DNA of 64,000 bases from Methylobacterium sp. R2-1 (GCF_014191355.1 NZ_JACHWM010000006.1:1-64000), one strand, 5' to 3'. Positions 10,561 to 19,885 are shown, numbered from the stretch's first letter. Numbers and translations: made by a program. The notes: a model not told the origin generated them from the letters alone.

Positions 10561-10653
10561 TCAACGTCTCCTACCGACTCCGGCGTCAAGGACCGGGGGT
10601 TTCCAACGAACCGGCGGGTGTCCCACCGAAAAAATAGCTTGGGCGGGCGGCGC

Positions 10654-11826
10654 TCAGGCTGCCTGCCCTCGCCGCTGATATAGGGACGAAACGACCCGTT
10701 CGAACCCCGCAACGAAGCGTTCGAGGTCCGCAGCGCGCGAATTCCAACCGAAACTGACGCGCAGCGCCCCCGCGGCGAGCGCAGGGCTCACCCCCATCGC
10801 CGCGAGCACGGGGGAACGAGCCACCTTGCCCGAGGCGCAGGCCGAGCCCGACGAGACGGACAGGCCGGCGAGATCGAGGGCGATCAGCGCCGTGGAGGCC
10901 GCGAGCCCCGGCACGGCGAAGCTCAGCGTATTGGGCAGGCGCGGCGCGCCCTTTCCGAACACGACCGTATCCGGGGCGAGGACTCGCAGACGCGCTTCCA
11001 GGGCATCACGCAGGCCAGACAGCCGCGCTGCCTCGGTCTCCAGGGCGGCACGGGCGATCTCGGCCGCCTCACCCATCCCGGCGATGCCGGGAAGGTTCTC
11101 GGTGCCGCAGCGCTGGCGTGCCTCCTGGCCGCCGCCGCGCAGGAAGGCCGTCTCCAGGCTCACGCCCTCGGCCAGCATCATCGCGCCGGTACCTTTCGGC
11201 GCGGCGAACTTGTGGCCCGACAGGGTCAGGGCGTCGAGGCCGAGCGCGGCAAAGTCGAGCGGGATTTTTCCAACTGCCTGTACCGCGTCGCTGTGAACCA
11301 GGGCCTGCCCGTGGGCGCGGGCGAGCCGCACGATCTCGGTCAGCGGCTGCACAACCCCCGTCTCGTTGTTGGCCGCATGGACCGAGATCAGCACGGCCTC
11401 GTCCCGGCAGGCTTCGAGCCGGGCCGCGAGAGCATCGAGCCGCAGCAGGCCGGTTCCGTCCACCGGCAGCACCTCGACCACGTCCGGCGCGAAGCGGTGG
11501 CCCGCCGTGACGCAGGGATGCTCGGTGGCCGAGATCATCAGCCGGGTGGGCGCGGGAAGACCGGTTTTCCGAAGCGCGCCGGAGAGCACGGTGTTGGCGG
11601 CTTCCGTGCCACCGCTGGTGAAGGTGATGCGCTCAGGTGCCCCCCCGAGCAGGGCGGCGAGCCGCGCCCGCGCCGCCTGCAGCATCTGGCGCGCCGCGCG
11701 GCCCTCTTCATGGATCGAGGACGGATTGCCGGGCAGTGCCAGGGCGCGCGCGACCGCCACCGCAACCTCCGGACGCACCGGGGAGGTCGCATTGTGATCG
11801 AGATAGCTGCGCCCGCCTGACGTCAT
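10654..11826 (-). CDS. Cysteine desulfurase, IscS/NifS type (group I), first gene of the suf operon
   Basis: A 390-residue PLP-dependent desulfurase. The N-terminal YLDHNATSPVRPEV, TSGGTEAANT, the PLP-lysine segment LSGHKFAAPKGTGAM and the catalytic loop SSGSACASGKV (Cys about 330) are class I features and differ from SufS downstream. The ATG at 11826 follows GGCAGG. Having both a group I and a group II desulfurase in one suf operon is common in alphaproteobacteria. It may supply sulfur for SufBCD or for thiolation. The two Irr-like palindromes 120-155 bases upstream suggest iron control of the whole operon. Confidence 0.93.
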   Translation of the reverse strand: MTSGGRSYLDHNATSPVRPEVAVAVARALALPGNPSSIHEEGRAARQMLQAARARLAALLGGAPERITFTSGGTEAANTVLSGALRKTGLPAPTRLMISATEHPCVTAGHRFAPDVVEVLPVDGTGLLRLDALAARLEACRDEAVLISVHAANNETGVVQPLTEIVRLARAHGQALVHSDAVQAVGKIPLDFAALGLDALTLSGHKFAAPKGTGAMMLAEGVSLETAFLRGGGQEARQRCGTENLPGIAGMGEAAEIARAALETEAARLSGLRDALEARLRVLAPDTVVFGKGAPRLPNTLSFAVPGLAASTALIALDLAGLSVSSGSACASGKVARSPVLAAMGVSPALAAGALRVSFGWNSRAADLERFVAGFERVVSSLYQRRGQAA

Positions 11827-11945
11827 CCTGCCGATCCGCTCCGTATCGTCCTGCCAATCCTGATTTTCTTGATTTCGCCCCCCTCCCCCGTGCTAAGCCG
11901 CGCGAAACGCGCCTTATGCATCGCAGTTCGAGGCCCGACGAACAG

Positions 11946-11980
11946 TTTAGAATAGTTCTAATCGACTAGAATTATTCTAA
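11946..11980. promoter_or_regulatory. Two tandem iron control elements (Irr-box-like palindromes)
   Basis: Box 1 contains TTAGAA-TAG-TTCTAA (11947-11961), a perfect 6-3-6 palindrome. Box 2 contains TAGAA-TTA-TTCTA (11967-11979), extended by one A. Their centres are 19 bases apart, about two helical turns. The TTAGAA-N3-TTCTAA form is that of the ICE bound by the haem-sensing regulator Irr in Bradyrhizobium and relatives. The boxes lie in a local AT-rich island about 120 bases upstream of the desulfurase that begins the suf operon and about 105 bases upstream of the divergent hydrolase. Irr binding is inference. Confidence 0.75.
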
Positions 11981-12086
11981 GAGCGCTTGTAGGTGGCGCG
12001 CGCAACGAGTCAAGCCGTGACCGACTCGCCTCCCCCTGCCTTCGCGGGGGCATCAGGGGTGAGGGTCGGATCATCTCGAGGACACC

Positions 12087-12743
12087 ATGCCCGAAGTCAT
12101 TTTCTCCGGCCCCGCCGGCCGCCTGGAAGGCCGCTACCAAGCCCCCAAGAAGAAGGGGGCGCCGATCGCGATCGTGCTCCACCCGCACCCCCAGTTCGGG
12201 GGCACGATGAACAATCAAATTGTGTACAATCTTTTCTACACCTTCGCCAATCGCGGCTTCGCGGCCCTGCGCTTCAATTTCCGCGGGGTCGGTCGCAGCC
12301 AGGGTGCGTTCGATCACGGCTCGGGTGAACTCTCCGACGCCGCCGCTGCCCTCGACTGGGTGCAGTCGGTCAACCCGGAGGCGAAGTCCTGCTGGATCGC
12401 GGGCGTGTCGTTCGGCTCCTGGATCGGCATGCAACTCCTGATGCGCCGCCCGGAGATCGAGGGCTTCATCTCGATTGCCGCCATGGCCAACCGCTATGAC
12501 TTCACCTTCCTGGCACCGTGCCCCTCCTCCGGCCTGTTCGTGCACGGCTCCGAAGACCGGGTGGCACCGGCCCGTGAGGTGATCCCGGTGATCGAGAAGG
12601 TGAAGACGCAGAAGGGCGTCATCATCGAGCACCAGATGGTCGAGGGCGCCAACCACTTCTTCGACGGCAAGGTCGACGAGCTGACGCAGACCGTGGACAC
12701 CTACCTCGACAAGCGCCTCGGGGCGAAGACCGAGGCGGCCTGA
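12087..12743 (+). CDS. Alpha/beta hydrolase (COG2945-like)
   Basis: A 218-residue single-domain hydrolase with no signal peptide. The oxyanion/strand segment is VLHPHPQFGGTMNNQ, typical of COG2945 proteins. The nucleophile elbow is AGVSFGSWIG (GxSxG, Ser about 112), the acid is in HGSEDRVAP and the histidine in EGANHFF. The substrate is unknown; the family is often called a dienelactone-hydrolase-like or acyl hydrolase. It is divergent from the suf operon and shares the region with the iron boxes, so co-regulation is possible but unproven. Confidence 0.85.
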   Translation: MPEVIFSGPAGRLEGRYQAPKKKGAPIAIVLHPHPQFGGTMNNQIVYNLFYTFANRGFAALRFNFRGVGRSQGAFDHGSGELSDAAAALDWVQSVNPEAKSCWIAGVSFGSWIGMQLLMRRPEIEGFISIAAMANRYDFTFLAPCPSSGLFVHGSEDRVAPAREVIPVIEKVKTQKGVIIEHQMVEGANHFFDGKVDELTQTVDTYLDKRLGAKTEAA

Positions 12744-12750
12744 GAGTTTT

Positions 12751-12774
12751 CCCTCTCCCTGAAGCGGGAGAGGG
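12751..12774. terminator. Hairpin between convergent genes
   Basis: CCCTCTCCC, loop TGAAGC, GGGAGAGGG: a perfect 9-bp stem just after the hydrolase stop and facing the end of the Pls-type gene. There is no long U-run, but its position between convergent genes suggests a bidirectional terminator or mRNA 3'-end stabiliser. A second, imperfect pyrimidine/purine hairpin follows at about 12837-12860. Confidence 0.6.
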
Positions 12775-12860
12775 TGGGTCTCGCGTCAGCGGGGGTCGGG
12801 TGAGGGGAGCGCATTTCCGGAAGAACCTGAGCCGGCTCCTCTCCCGCAGAGGGGCGAGGG

Positions 12861-15800
12861 TTATCCCGCCCCATGCACCACCGGCACGGCGGGCGCCCCC
12901 TCCCATTCCGAGTGCGCCGGAATCGACTCGCCCTTCATCACGATGGTGAGCGGGCGCAGCCGCGCGTAATCGCCAACCCTCGTGTCGTAGAGGACGGTCG
13001 AGAAGGCTCCGACCGAGACGCCGCGCCCGACCATGACGCGGCCGACCTTCATGATGCGGTCCTCGTAGAGGTGGGTCTGGAGCGCGGCCGAGCGGTTGAT
13101 CGCCGCGAAGTCGCCGATCTCCACGCAGTCGAACTCGGTGATGTCGGTCATCAGGAGGCAGGCGCCCTTCCCCACCTTCACACCGAAGAGCCGCAGCACC
13201 CAGGGCAGGAACGGCGTGCCCATCAGGTGCTCCAGCAGCACCTTGCCGGCCAAGCCCCAGTAGGCGACGGCGATGGCCTCGGTCCGCATCGCCCACCACG
13301 ACCACATCGGCCGCATGCCGGGGCGGTAGACGCCCATCAGCAGCCATTTGAGGGCGATGACGCTGCTCGTCTGGATCAGAGCGATGACGACGCTCGCCGC
13401 GACGAAGGCCACCGCCAAGCCGACCCAGTCACCTTCGAGGATCTCGGGGTAGAACACCCAATCGATCGCGCAGATGGCGAGCGAGATGTAGAGCATCGGC
13501 GAGAACGAGGTGGCGAAGGCCTCGAACAGGCCGCGCCGGAGCTTGGCCCGGACGCTCGGCTCGAAGGTCTGTGCGCTTGATCCGAGATCGACCTTCTGCC
13601 GCACGGGCAGGCGGATCGGCGGCGAGCCGAACCACGTCTCGCCCGGACCCATCGCGGCATTGGCCGGAGGCTTCGACTTAATGCCGATCAGCACGTCGTC
13701 GGGCAGCCGCGTGCCCGGCGGCAACACGCCGTCATTGCCGACGAAGACGCGGGCGCCGGTTTCGACCGGATGGAGGTGCATCCAGCCGCGGCGGATCTCT
13801 TCTTCACCGACCACCACCTCGTCGGCGATGAAGTTGTTGGCGCCGACCGAGACGAGGTCGTGGCGCGAGCCGAGATTGGTCGAGATCTCGGCGCCCCGGC
13901 CCATCCGCGCGCCCATCAGACGGTACCACGCCCGCATGTAGACGGTGGCGAAGAGCGAGGAGAGCGTCTCCAGGGTCACCTCGGAGGCGAGCGCCACCAG
14001 CCACTTGCGCAAGTAGAAGCCCGACCAGATCGAGTAGGTGCCGCCTGTCACCCGCGGCAGCACCACCCAGCGGATGGCCGCGATGAGCAGCACCGTGCCC
14101 GCCGTCATCAGCATGGCCGTGGGCCAGGTCAGCAGCGGCAGGTAGAGGTGGTAGTCGAGATCGGTGACCTCCGAGAGATTGTCCGAGATCTGGTCGAAGA
14201 TGTAGAAGGCCGGAAAGATCGGCAGCAGCCCGACCGCCGGCACCGCCGCGAGCAGGAAGGCGTAGACCGCGCCGAAGGCCGCCCGGCGGGCGGGCGAGGC
14301 CGTGGCGGGTTCGGGCAAGGCGGAAAAGTCGACCGTGCCGACCCGGCGTCCCGGCGAGCCGTCCCAGGCCTCGGCCGGGCCGATCTCGGTGCCGGCGGGC
14401 ACGGTGGTGAGGTCGGCGACCTCGGCATGATCCCCGATCACCGTGCCGGGGCCGATGACGCAGGAGGTGCCGATGGCGACGTCCTCGCCGATCTCGACCC
14501 GGCCGATGACGAGTTCGTTGCCGACGACCTCGGCATTGGCGATGACGAGGCGCCCGCCGAGCGACGCGCCGCGGCCGATGGTGAGGAGGTCGGCGGCCCC
14601 GACATCGAGGTCGGAGATCAGCACGTCCTCGCCGATCCGCGCGCCGAGCAGACGCAGATAGGTGACGATGACGGGCGAGCCCTGAAGCCACTTGATGTGC
14701 ACCAGCGGCGTCAGGCGTTGCGCCAGCCACCAGCGGTAATAGTAGACGCCCCAGAGCGGATAGCGGCCTGCCTTAGTCCGCCCGAGGATCAGCCACTTGG
14801 CGGCGATCGCGATCGTCGCGGTCACGGCGTTGATGCCGATATAGACGAGCAAGAGGACGCCGAGTTCGCCCCAGAAGCCGAGCCCGCCGCCGGTGAGCAG
14901 CAGGTAGGTGACGAAGATGCCGAGCCACTGCGCGGTGGCGAGCGCGATCACGAACGGGAGTGCAACGGCCTGCGCCAGCCCACACAAGGCCCGGCGCAGG
15001 AGCGAGGGCGGGGCGAAGCTCAGGTCCCGCACGGCCGTCTGCGCGCCGGCCCCGCCGGTTCGCTCGATCAGACTCGCGGCCATCGCCCGCAGCGTGCGGC
15101 CGGCATAGACGTCCTGCAGGGTGATGCCGGCGAGGGCCGGGGTCTCGCGCACCGCGCCGACGAAGCGGGCGGCGAGCAGCGAGTGGCCGCCGAGTTCGGA
15201 GAAGAAGTCGGCCTCGAGCCCGATCGGCCCGTCGCCGAACACCTTCTTGGCGGCAGCCAGCAAGGCGGCCTCGGTCTCGTTGTCGGGGGCCTCTTGCTCG
15301 CCCTCCGCCACCGCGACCGTGAGCGGGGCGATCCGCAACGCCTTGCGGTCGACCTTGCCGGAGGTCAGGCGGGGCAGGGTCTCCACCGTCTCGAAATGGC
15401 CGGGCACCATGTAAGGCGGCATCTGCGCCGCCAGACTCTTTCGGAGCGCCGCGCGGTCGAGATCGGCGTCGCGCTCTGGGACAAGGAAGGCGACGAGGCG
15501 ATCGACCTCGTTGTCCCGGCGCAGCACCACCGCCGCTTGATTGACGCCCCCTTCTCCCCGGATACGGGCCTCGATCTCGCCGAGCTCCACGCGAAAGCCG
15601 CGGATCTTGACCTGATCGTCGATGCGGCCGTGGAAGACGATGTCGCCCTCCGGCGTCATCGAGACCGCGTCGCCCGAGCGGTAGAGCACCGGGTCGGTCC
15701 CGTCGGACGGGTAGGGGTTGGCGACGAATTTTTCGGCCGTCAATTCGGGCCGCTTGAGGTAGCCCGCGGCGACGCCGGGACCGCCGATGAGCAGTTCGCC

Positions 15801-16922
15801 TTGCTCGCCGGGCTTCAGGAGAGTCAGCGCCTCGTCGGCGACGTAGACCGAATAATTCGGGATCGGACCGCCGATGGTGACGGGCTGGCCCGGTCGCATC
15901 TCGGCGGCGGTCGCCACCACGGTGGCCTCGGTCGGACCGTAGGTGTTGAACAGGCGCCGCTGATCGGTCGCCCAGCGCGCCACCAGCGGCTCGGGCAGAG
16001 CCTCGCCGCCCAGAAGCACGAGGCGGACGCTGGGCAGGTCGCCGGGGATCATGGCGAGCAGGGTCGGCACCGTGTCGAGCACGGTGACGCCCGCTCCCGC
16101 GATGATCGCGGGCAGGGACTCGACATCTCCCATCATGGCCGGGCTCGCCACGAACAGGCAGGCGCCGACGAGATAGGGGACCCAGATCTCCTCCATCGAG
16201 AGATCGAAGGCGACGGAGGCGCCCTGGAACACCACATCGTCGGCGCGCATGCCGTAGACGGCGTTGCCCGAGCGCAGGAAGTGGCAGATGTTGGCGTGGC
16301 TGATGACGATGCCCTTCGGCACGCCGGTCGAGCCCGACGTGTAGATCAGGTAGGCCGGGTGCTCGGGCGTGAGGCCGGCGGCGGCGAGATCGGGCGCACA
16401 GGCCCCCTGCCCCGCCGTCAGCACCTCTTGCGTCGTCAGCGCGGGCGTGCCCTCCGGCGCCTGGAGCCGCAGGGCCTCCGAGACGAGGAGCGCCTTGGCC
16501 TCCGCGTCGCCCAGGCAGACCGCGACCCGGTCGGCGGGCGCCTCGGCATCGAAGGGGAGCCAGGCGGCGCCCGACTTGGTGATGCCGATCTGCGCGATCA
16601 GCAGTTCGGTGCCGCGGGCCATCCACAATCCCACCACATCCCCCGGGCCGATGCCGCGGGCGAGAAGCCCGGCGGCGATGGCGTCGGAGCGGGCATCGAC
16701 CTGTCCGTAGGTCAGGACCGGACGGCGCCCGCCCGACGCGGGCGCGGCGGCGTCGATCAGGCAGGGGGCGTCGGCGCGCTCCGCCGCGCTCGCCCGGAAC
16801 AGGTCGGCCAGGGTCTCCCGACGGATCAGGTCGGGGCGCGCCAGCCCCCGCAGGACGGCGCGGCCGACGAGGCTCCCGCCCGGCCCCTCGTCGGGCCGCG
16901 CCACCTCGGCGAGACCGCTCAT
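12861..16922 (-). CDS. Pls/PosA-family NRPS-like protein (A-PCP-membrane-beta-helix)
   Basis: A 1353-residue protein. Residues ~38-530 are an adenylation domain: LIYTSGSTGVPKG (192-204), FDLSMEEIWVP at the substrate pocket, NTYGPTEATV, YRSGDAV, RGFRVELGEIE and GKVDRKALR. Residues ~550-620 are a carrier domain with the phosphopantetheine Ser581 in ELGGHSLLAARF. The remaining ~700 residues alternate hydrophobic helices with left-handed beta-helix hexapeptide repeats, the C-terminal architecture of Pls-type synthetases (relatives of Streptomyces epsilon-poly-lysine synthetase). No condensation or thioesterase domain is present. The family activates an amino acid and probably extends or transfers it at the membrane; the product here is unknown. 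ATG 16922 (MSGLAEVARPDEG) is preferred to the upstream ATG 16991. Confidence 0.9.
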   Translation of the reverse strand: MSGLAEVARPDEGPGGSLVGRAVLRGLARPDLIRRETLADLFRASAAERADAPCLIDAAAPASGGRRPVLTYGQVDARSDAIAAGLLARGIGPGDVVGLWMARGTELLIAQIGITKSGAAWLPFDAEAPADRVAVCLGDAEAKALLVSEALRLQAPEGTPALTTQEVLTAGQGACAPDLAAAGLTPEHPAYLIYTSGSTGVPKGIVISHANICHFLRSGNAVYGMRADDVVFQGASVAFDLSMEEIWVPYLVGACLFVASPAMMGDVESLPAIIAGAGVTVLDTVPTLLAMIPGDLPSVRLVLLGGEALPEPLVARWATDQRRLFNTYGPTEATVVATAAEMRPGQPVTIGGPIPNYSVYVADEALTLLKPGEQGELLIGGPGVAAGYLKRPELTAEKFVANPYPSDGTDPVLYRSGDAVSMTPEGDIVFHGRIDDQVKIRGFRVELGEIEARIRGEGGVNQAAVVLRRDNEVDRLVAFLVPERDADLDRAALRKSLAAQMPPYMVPGHFETVETLPRLTSGKVDRKALRIAPLTVAVAEGEQEAPDNETEAALLAAAKKVFGDGPIGLEADFFSELGGHSLLAARFVGAVRETPALAGITLQDVYAGRTLRAMAASLIERTGGAGAQTAVRDLSFAPPSLLRRALCGLAQAVALPFVIALATAQWLGIFVTYLLLTGGGLGFWGELGVLLLVYIGINAVTATIAIAAKWLILGRTKAGRYPLWGVYYYRWWLAQRLTPLVHIKWLQGSPVIVTYLRLLGARIGEDVLISDLDVGAADLLTIGRGASLGGRLVIANAEVVGNELVIGRVEIGEDVAIGTSCVIGPGTVIGDHAEVADLTTVPAGTEIGPAEAWDGSPGRRVGTVDFSALPEPATASPARRAAFGAVYAFLLAAVPAVGLLPIFPAFYIFDQISDNLSEVTDLDYHLYLPLLTWPTAMLMTAGTVLLIAAIRWVVLPRVTGGTYSIWSGFYLRKWLVALASEVTLETLSSLFATVYMRAWYRLMGARMGRGAEISTNLGSRHDLVSVGANNFIADEVVVGEEEIRRGWMHLHPVETGARVFVGNDGVLPPGTRLPDDVLIGIKSKPPANAAMGPGETWFGSPPIRLPVRQKVDLGSSAQTFEPSVRAKLRRGLFEAFATSFSPMLYISLAICAIDWVFYPEILEGDWVGLAVAFVAASVVIALIQTSSVIALKWLLMGVYRPGMRPMWSWWAMRTEAIAVAYWGLAGKVLLEHLMGTPFLPWVLRLFGVKVGKGACLLMTDITEFDCVEIGDFAAINRSAALQTHLYEDRIMKVGRVMVGRGVSVGAFSTVLYDTRVGDYARLRPLTIVMKGESIPAHSEWEGAPAVPVVHGAG

Positions 16923-17178
16923 CCGATGCTCTGCTGCCGATTCCACGTGCTGTCCATTCCCGGATCGGTCGAACCTCGCGCCGACGCTCACGGCGCGCGA
17001 TCACCCGCCCCATGATCGGCACCCTTGGCGGTTTTACGACAGGATCGCGCCATACAAATGATTGTGGTCCGGCAATCCGCCCGGACGTCCCGCACGCGTT
17101 CCATATACGGGATGGACGGCCAGGAAACCGGTGCTCCTGAACACCCCGCCGCCGCGGCATCCGTCATGACCGCGTAGC
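16923..17178. other. Intergenic, no gene seen
   Basis: A 256-base gap between the NAD-kinase-like gene and the downstream Pls-type gene, both on the minus strand. It has no hairpin of note. The size suggests the Pls-type gene has its own promoter, but none was identified with confidence. Confidence 0.4.
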
Positions 17179-18105
17179 TCACCCGGTCACGAGGTGAAGA
17201 GTCCGGTCGGCCGGCGCGATCCGCACCCGCCGCCCCCAGCCGAACCCCAAAAAATCCTGCTCGATGCCGTCGGCGAAGACGACGCCGCCCTCGTTCATCC
17301 GCGAGGTGACGAGGAGAGGCGCGTCGGTCAGCTTGCCGGCCCGCAGCCGCGTGGCGGTGGCGACGCTCGGGAACGGCTCGCGCACCCAGTAGCCCACCGC
17401 CCGCTCATCGGGCGCGAGGCGGAAGGACAGACCGGTCGCCTCGGCGATCGAGCGGGCCCAGCCGCTGGCCCCGGTGCCGGAGGCGACGATGAGGCCGCTG
17501 GAGGAATGCTCCTCCGCCTCGATCGCCTCCCCTTGCGTCCGAGGTGATGCCGGCGCGGGCATCTCGATCCGGTAGCGGGCCGATTGATGGCTGCGATGGC
17601 CGACAAAGATCTCGTTGAGGGCAAACAGGCGCTCGGTCCCGTCGATCACCGCCTCGACCATGGTGCGCTGCTCGATCGCGGCCGCCCCGGCGGCACTCGC
17701 CGGCAGCAGCCGGGGGAGCCGCTCGACAGGGTTGCGCGCCAGCACGCCGTCGTAGAGGTCGGGCGCCGGATTTACCCCGATCACCGGCTGCGCGCCCAGA
17801 TACTTCGCGACGTTGGCGATCAGACCATCCTGCCCGACGGCGACGACCACGTCGTCTTGCCCGAACAGGAAGCGGTCGAGGTCGGCCCGCCGCACCAGGG
17901 TCTGGCGCCACTCGCCCGGCACCGCGGCCCGCGCCTGGGCCAGCACCGCGTGGAAGCGCTCGTGGCGTGCCTCGATTGCGGCGAGCCCCTGGCCGCGGCT
18001 CTCCAGGAAGAAGCGGGCCTGTCCCCGCGTGGCGTGCCGGGCAATCAGCAGCTCGTAATCGGTCTCGCGGGTGACGAAGACCGCCCGAGGGGTGAGCGCG
18101 GCCAT
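17179..18105 (-). CDS. Divergent NAD-kinase-like (ATP-NAD kinase superfamily) protein
   Basis: A 308-residue protein with the fold signatures of NAD kinases but diverged motifs. VVAVGQDGLIANVAKYL (GQDG at 91-94) corresponds to the GGDGT nucleotide/catalytic loop with Asp retained. RLFALNEIFVGH (NE at 164-165) corresponds to the conserved NE motif. SSGLIVASGTGASGW matches the downstream SxSTGSTA-like loop. An N-terminal ~60 residues (TDYELLIARHATRGQARFFLE) differ from housekeeping NadK. It is the third gene of a unit with an SPFH protein and an NrtR-like Nudix regulator, so its substrate is probably NAD or a related nucleotide. True NAD kinase activity is not established. Confidence 0.75.
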   Translation of the reverse strand: MAALTPRAVFVTRETDYELLIARHATRGQARFFLESRGQGLAAIEARHERFHAVLAQARAAVPGEWRQTLVRRADLDRFLFGQDDVVVAVGQDGLIANVAKYLGAQPVIGVNPAPDLYDGVLARNPVERLPRLLPASAAGAAAIEQRTMVEAVIDGTERLFALNEIFVGHRSHQSARYRIEMPAPASPRTQGEAIEAEEHSSSGLIVASGTGASGWARSIAEATGLSFRLAPDERAVGYWVREPFPSVATATRLRAGKLTDAPLLVTSRMNEGGVVFADGIEQDFLGFGWGRRVRIAPADRTLHLVTG

Positions 18106-18116
18106 GGGATCCTCCC

Positions 18117-19097
18117 TCAGCGGGCCGGAAGGCCGCTCGGTCGGCGGACCTCGCCGAGCAGGGTGGCGAGCAGGTCCGGCGTGACGTTGACGTGCTCGAT
18201 CGTGTCGAGCTTGCCCGCCAGCGCCTGGGCGGCGAGCCCGAGCAGGGTGCCCGGCGCCACGTCGCGGTAGATCGCGACCCGCGCCCGCTCGGCCTCGGCC
18301 CGCGCCCCCTCGACCATGCGGATGCGCTCGGCCTCCGCGCCGGCCTCGATGGCTTCCGCCTCGGCCCGCCCCTGCGCCCGGTTGCGGGCGTTCTGCGCCT
18401 CCTCCGCGATCAGCAGGCTCTCGCGCCGGGCCAGCTCGGTCCTGGTGGCGAGTTCGTTCTCGGCGATCGCCCGCTCCTTCTCCACCGCCAGCGCCCGGCG
18501 GGCGAAGGTGGCCTCGTCCGCCTTCTGCTGCAGCGCCTCGTAGGTCGGCGTCTGCAGGGCACGTTCCAACTCGCTTGACGGGGCGAGGTTGGTGAGCCGC
18601 ACCGAGACCACCGCCACGCCGATCTCGGCGAGCGAGGGCTCGGCGCCGAGGGTCGCCTGTAACTGCCCGCGCAGGGCTTCCGGCCCGGCATCGAGCAGCG
18701 CACGCACCGGCGCCTGTCCCAAAAACTGCAGCACGGTCTGGTTGGCCAGCCCGGCGATGCGCGCCTCGATCCGCTCGATCGGCTCACCCTGAGGACGGCC
18801 GGTGCGCAGGTCGACGGAAAAGTCGACGCGGGCGGCGAGCCGCTCGGGATCGGCGACGTGCCAGCCGATGCTGCCCTGCACTGCGACCGCCTGGAAATCC
18901 GCGCTGCGGCCGCGGACGAACAGCGTCATCTCGCGGTCATCCATCGGCAGTTCGCTGATGCTCGCGGTCTCCGGGCGGAACCAGAAGACGAGGCCGCGCC
19001 CGCTCTGGCGCGGGCGGCCGTTGCGGTAGCGGATCACGTAGTGGCTGGCCTCGCTCCGAAGCTGGGAGAGAACGCCGAAGCGGCGGATCGTGGCCAT
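18117..19097 (-). CDS. SPFH/Band 7 domain protein
   Basis: A 326-residue protein. Residues ~20-200 look like an SPFH domain (FRPETASISELPMDDREMTLFVRG, AVQGSIGWHVADPERLAARVDF, LAEIGVAVVSVRLTNLAPSSELERAL), followed by a long Ala/Glu/Arg coiled coil (~205-285) typical of prohibitin/stomatin relatives and a short C-terminal domain. There is no N-terminal membrane helix, unlike classical flotillins, so it may be peripheral. The start at 19097 has AAGGAG and lies one base after the stop of the Nudix-like gene, with the kinase-like gene 11 bases downstream. It is tightly coupled to both and probably scaffolds a complex. Confidence 0.85.
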   Translation of the reverse strand: MATIRRFGVLSQLRSEASHYVIRYRNGRPRQSGRGLVFWFRPETASISELPMDDREMTLFVRGRSADFQAVAVQGSIGWHVADPERLAARVDFSVDLRTGRPQGEPIERIEARIAGLANQTVLQFLGQAPVRALLDAGPEALRGQLQATLGAEPSLAEIGVAVVSVRLTNLAPSSELERALQTPTYEALQQKADEATFARRALAVEKERAIAENELATRTELARRESLLIAEEAQNARNRAQGRAEAEAIEAGAEAERIRMVEGARAEAERARVAIYRDVAPGTLLGLAAQALAGKLDTIEHVNVTPDLLATLLGEVRRPSGLPAR

Positions 19098-19098
19098 G

Positions 19099-19866
19099 TC
19101 ATTCTCCTTGCGAAAGGGTTGGCGAGGGGGGGTGCGAGGGATTTGGACGGAAGCGGTACAGTTCGGCGGGACGGTAGGACGTCCCCGTCTCGAACCGGCC
19201 GGTGGGTTCGAGCCAGCCGCGGTCGAGCATGCGGCGGCGGAAGGCGGGCTTGTTGAGGCGCGTGCCGAGGATCGCCTCGTGCACGTCCTGGAGCTGGCGC
19301 AGGGTGAAGAGCTCCGGCAACAGACTGAAGCCGACCGCCGAAGTGTCGAGCTTGCCCCGGAGCCGCCGCAGGGCGAGGGCGACGATCTCGGCATGGTCGA
19401 AGGCGAGCGGCAGCGCCGCGCCGTCGATCGCGTGGACCGTCACCGGCCCCTCACCCGCCGACGACGCCGCAATCGTGCCGGGATGCAGGGCCGGGGCACG
19501 CGCCAGCGCCTCGGCGAAGGCAGCCTCGGTCAGGAGCGCGAGATAGGCGACCGTGATGATGCGCATGCGCGGATCGCGCTCCACGGCGCCGAAGGTGTAG
19601 AGCTGTTCCAGATGCGCCCGCGCCCCGCCCGCCTTCTCGTGCAGGACCCGCGCGGCGGCCGCATCGAGCGCCTCGTCGATCCCGACGAAGCCGCCGGGCA
19701 GCGCGTGGCGCCCCGCATGCGGGTGGCGGTCGCGTTGCAGCAGCAGGATGGTGGGGCGGCCGCCGGGGAGCCCCAGCAGCATCAGATCGACGGCCACCGC
19801 GGGCCGGGCGTAATCGGCGGGATCATAGCGCGCCAGGAAGGCGGCCTCGGATTCGGTTCGGCTCAC
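19099..19866 (-). CDS. NrtR-like regulator: degenerate Nudix domain plus winged helix
   Basis: A 255-residue protein. Residues ~20-150 are a Nudix fold. The box at 59-80 is G-x5-E-x7-R-V-L-H-E-K-A-G, so two of the three catalytic Glu of REUXEE are replaced (V74, K78), which predicts loss of hydrolysis. Residues ~180-240 (LFTLRQLQDVHEAILGTRLNKPAFRRRMLDRG in pieces) match the winged helix of NrtR, which senses ADP-ribose-type ligands and represses NAD genes. The GTG at 19866, with GAGAGG before it, is preferred; a TTG at 19884 is in frame. It heads the SPFH/NAD-kinase-like operon and likely autoregulates through the palindrome just upstream. The last ~12 residues (SHPPSPTLSQGE) look like a read-through tail. 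Confidence 0.82.
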   Translation of the reverse strand: MSRTESEAAFLARYDPADYARPAVAVDLMLLGLPGGRPTILLLQRDRHPHAGRHALPGGFVGIDEALDAAAARVLHEKAGGARAHLEQLYTFGAVERDPRMRIITVAYLALLTEAAFAEALARAPALHPGTIAASSAGEGPVTVHAIDGAALPLAFDHAEIVALALRRLRGKLDTSAVGFSLLPELFTLRQLQDVHEAILGTRLNKPAFRRRMLDRGWLEPTGRFETGTSYRPAELYRFRPNPSHPPSPTLSQGE

Positions 19867-19885
19867 GGAAGCCCTCTCGAACAAG

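Noticed and set aside
13770-17015. Very long plus-strand ORF (1081 codons) opposite the Pls-type gene
   Set aside because: It is an antisense shadow: His/Asp/Arg/Gly-rich with no domain, and the minus strand carries a full NRPS-like protein with all motifs.
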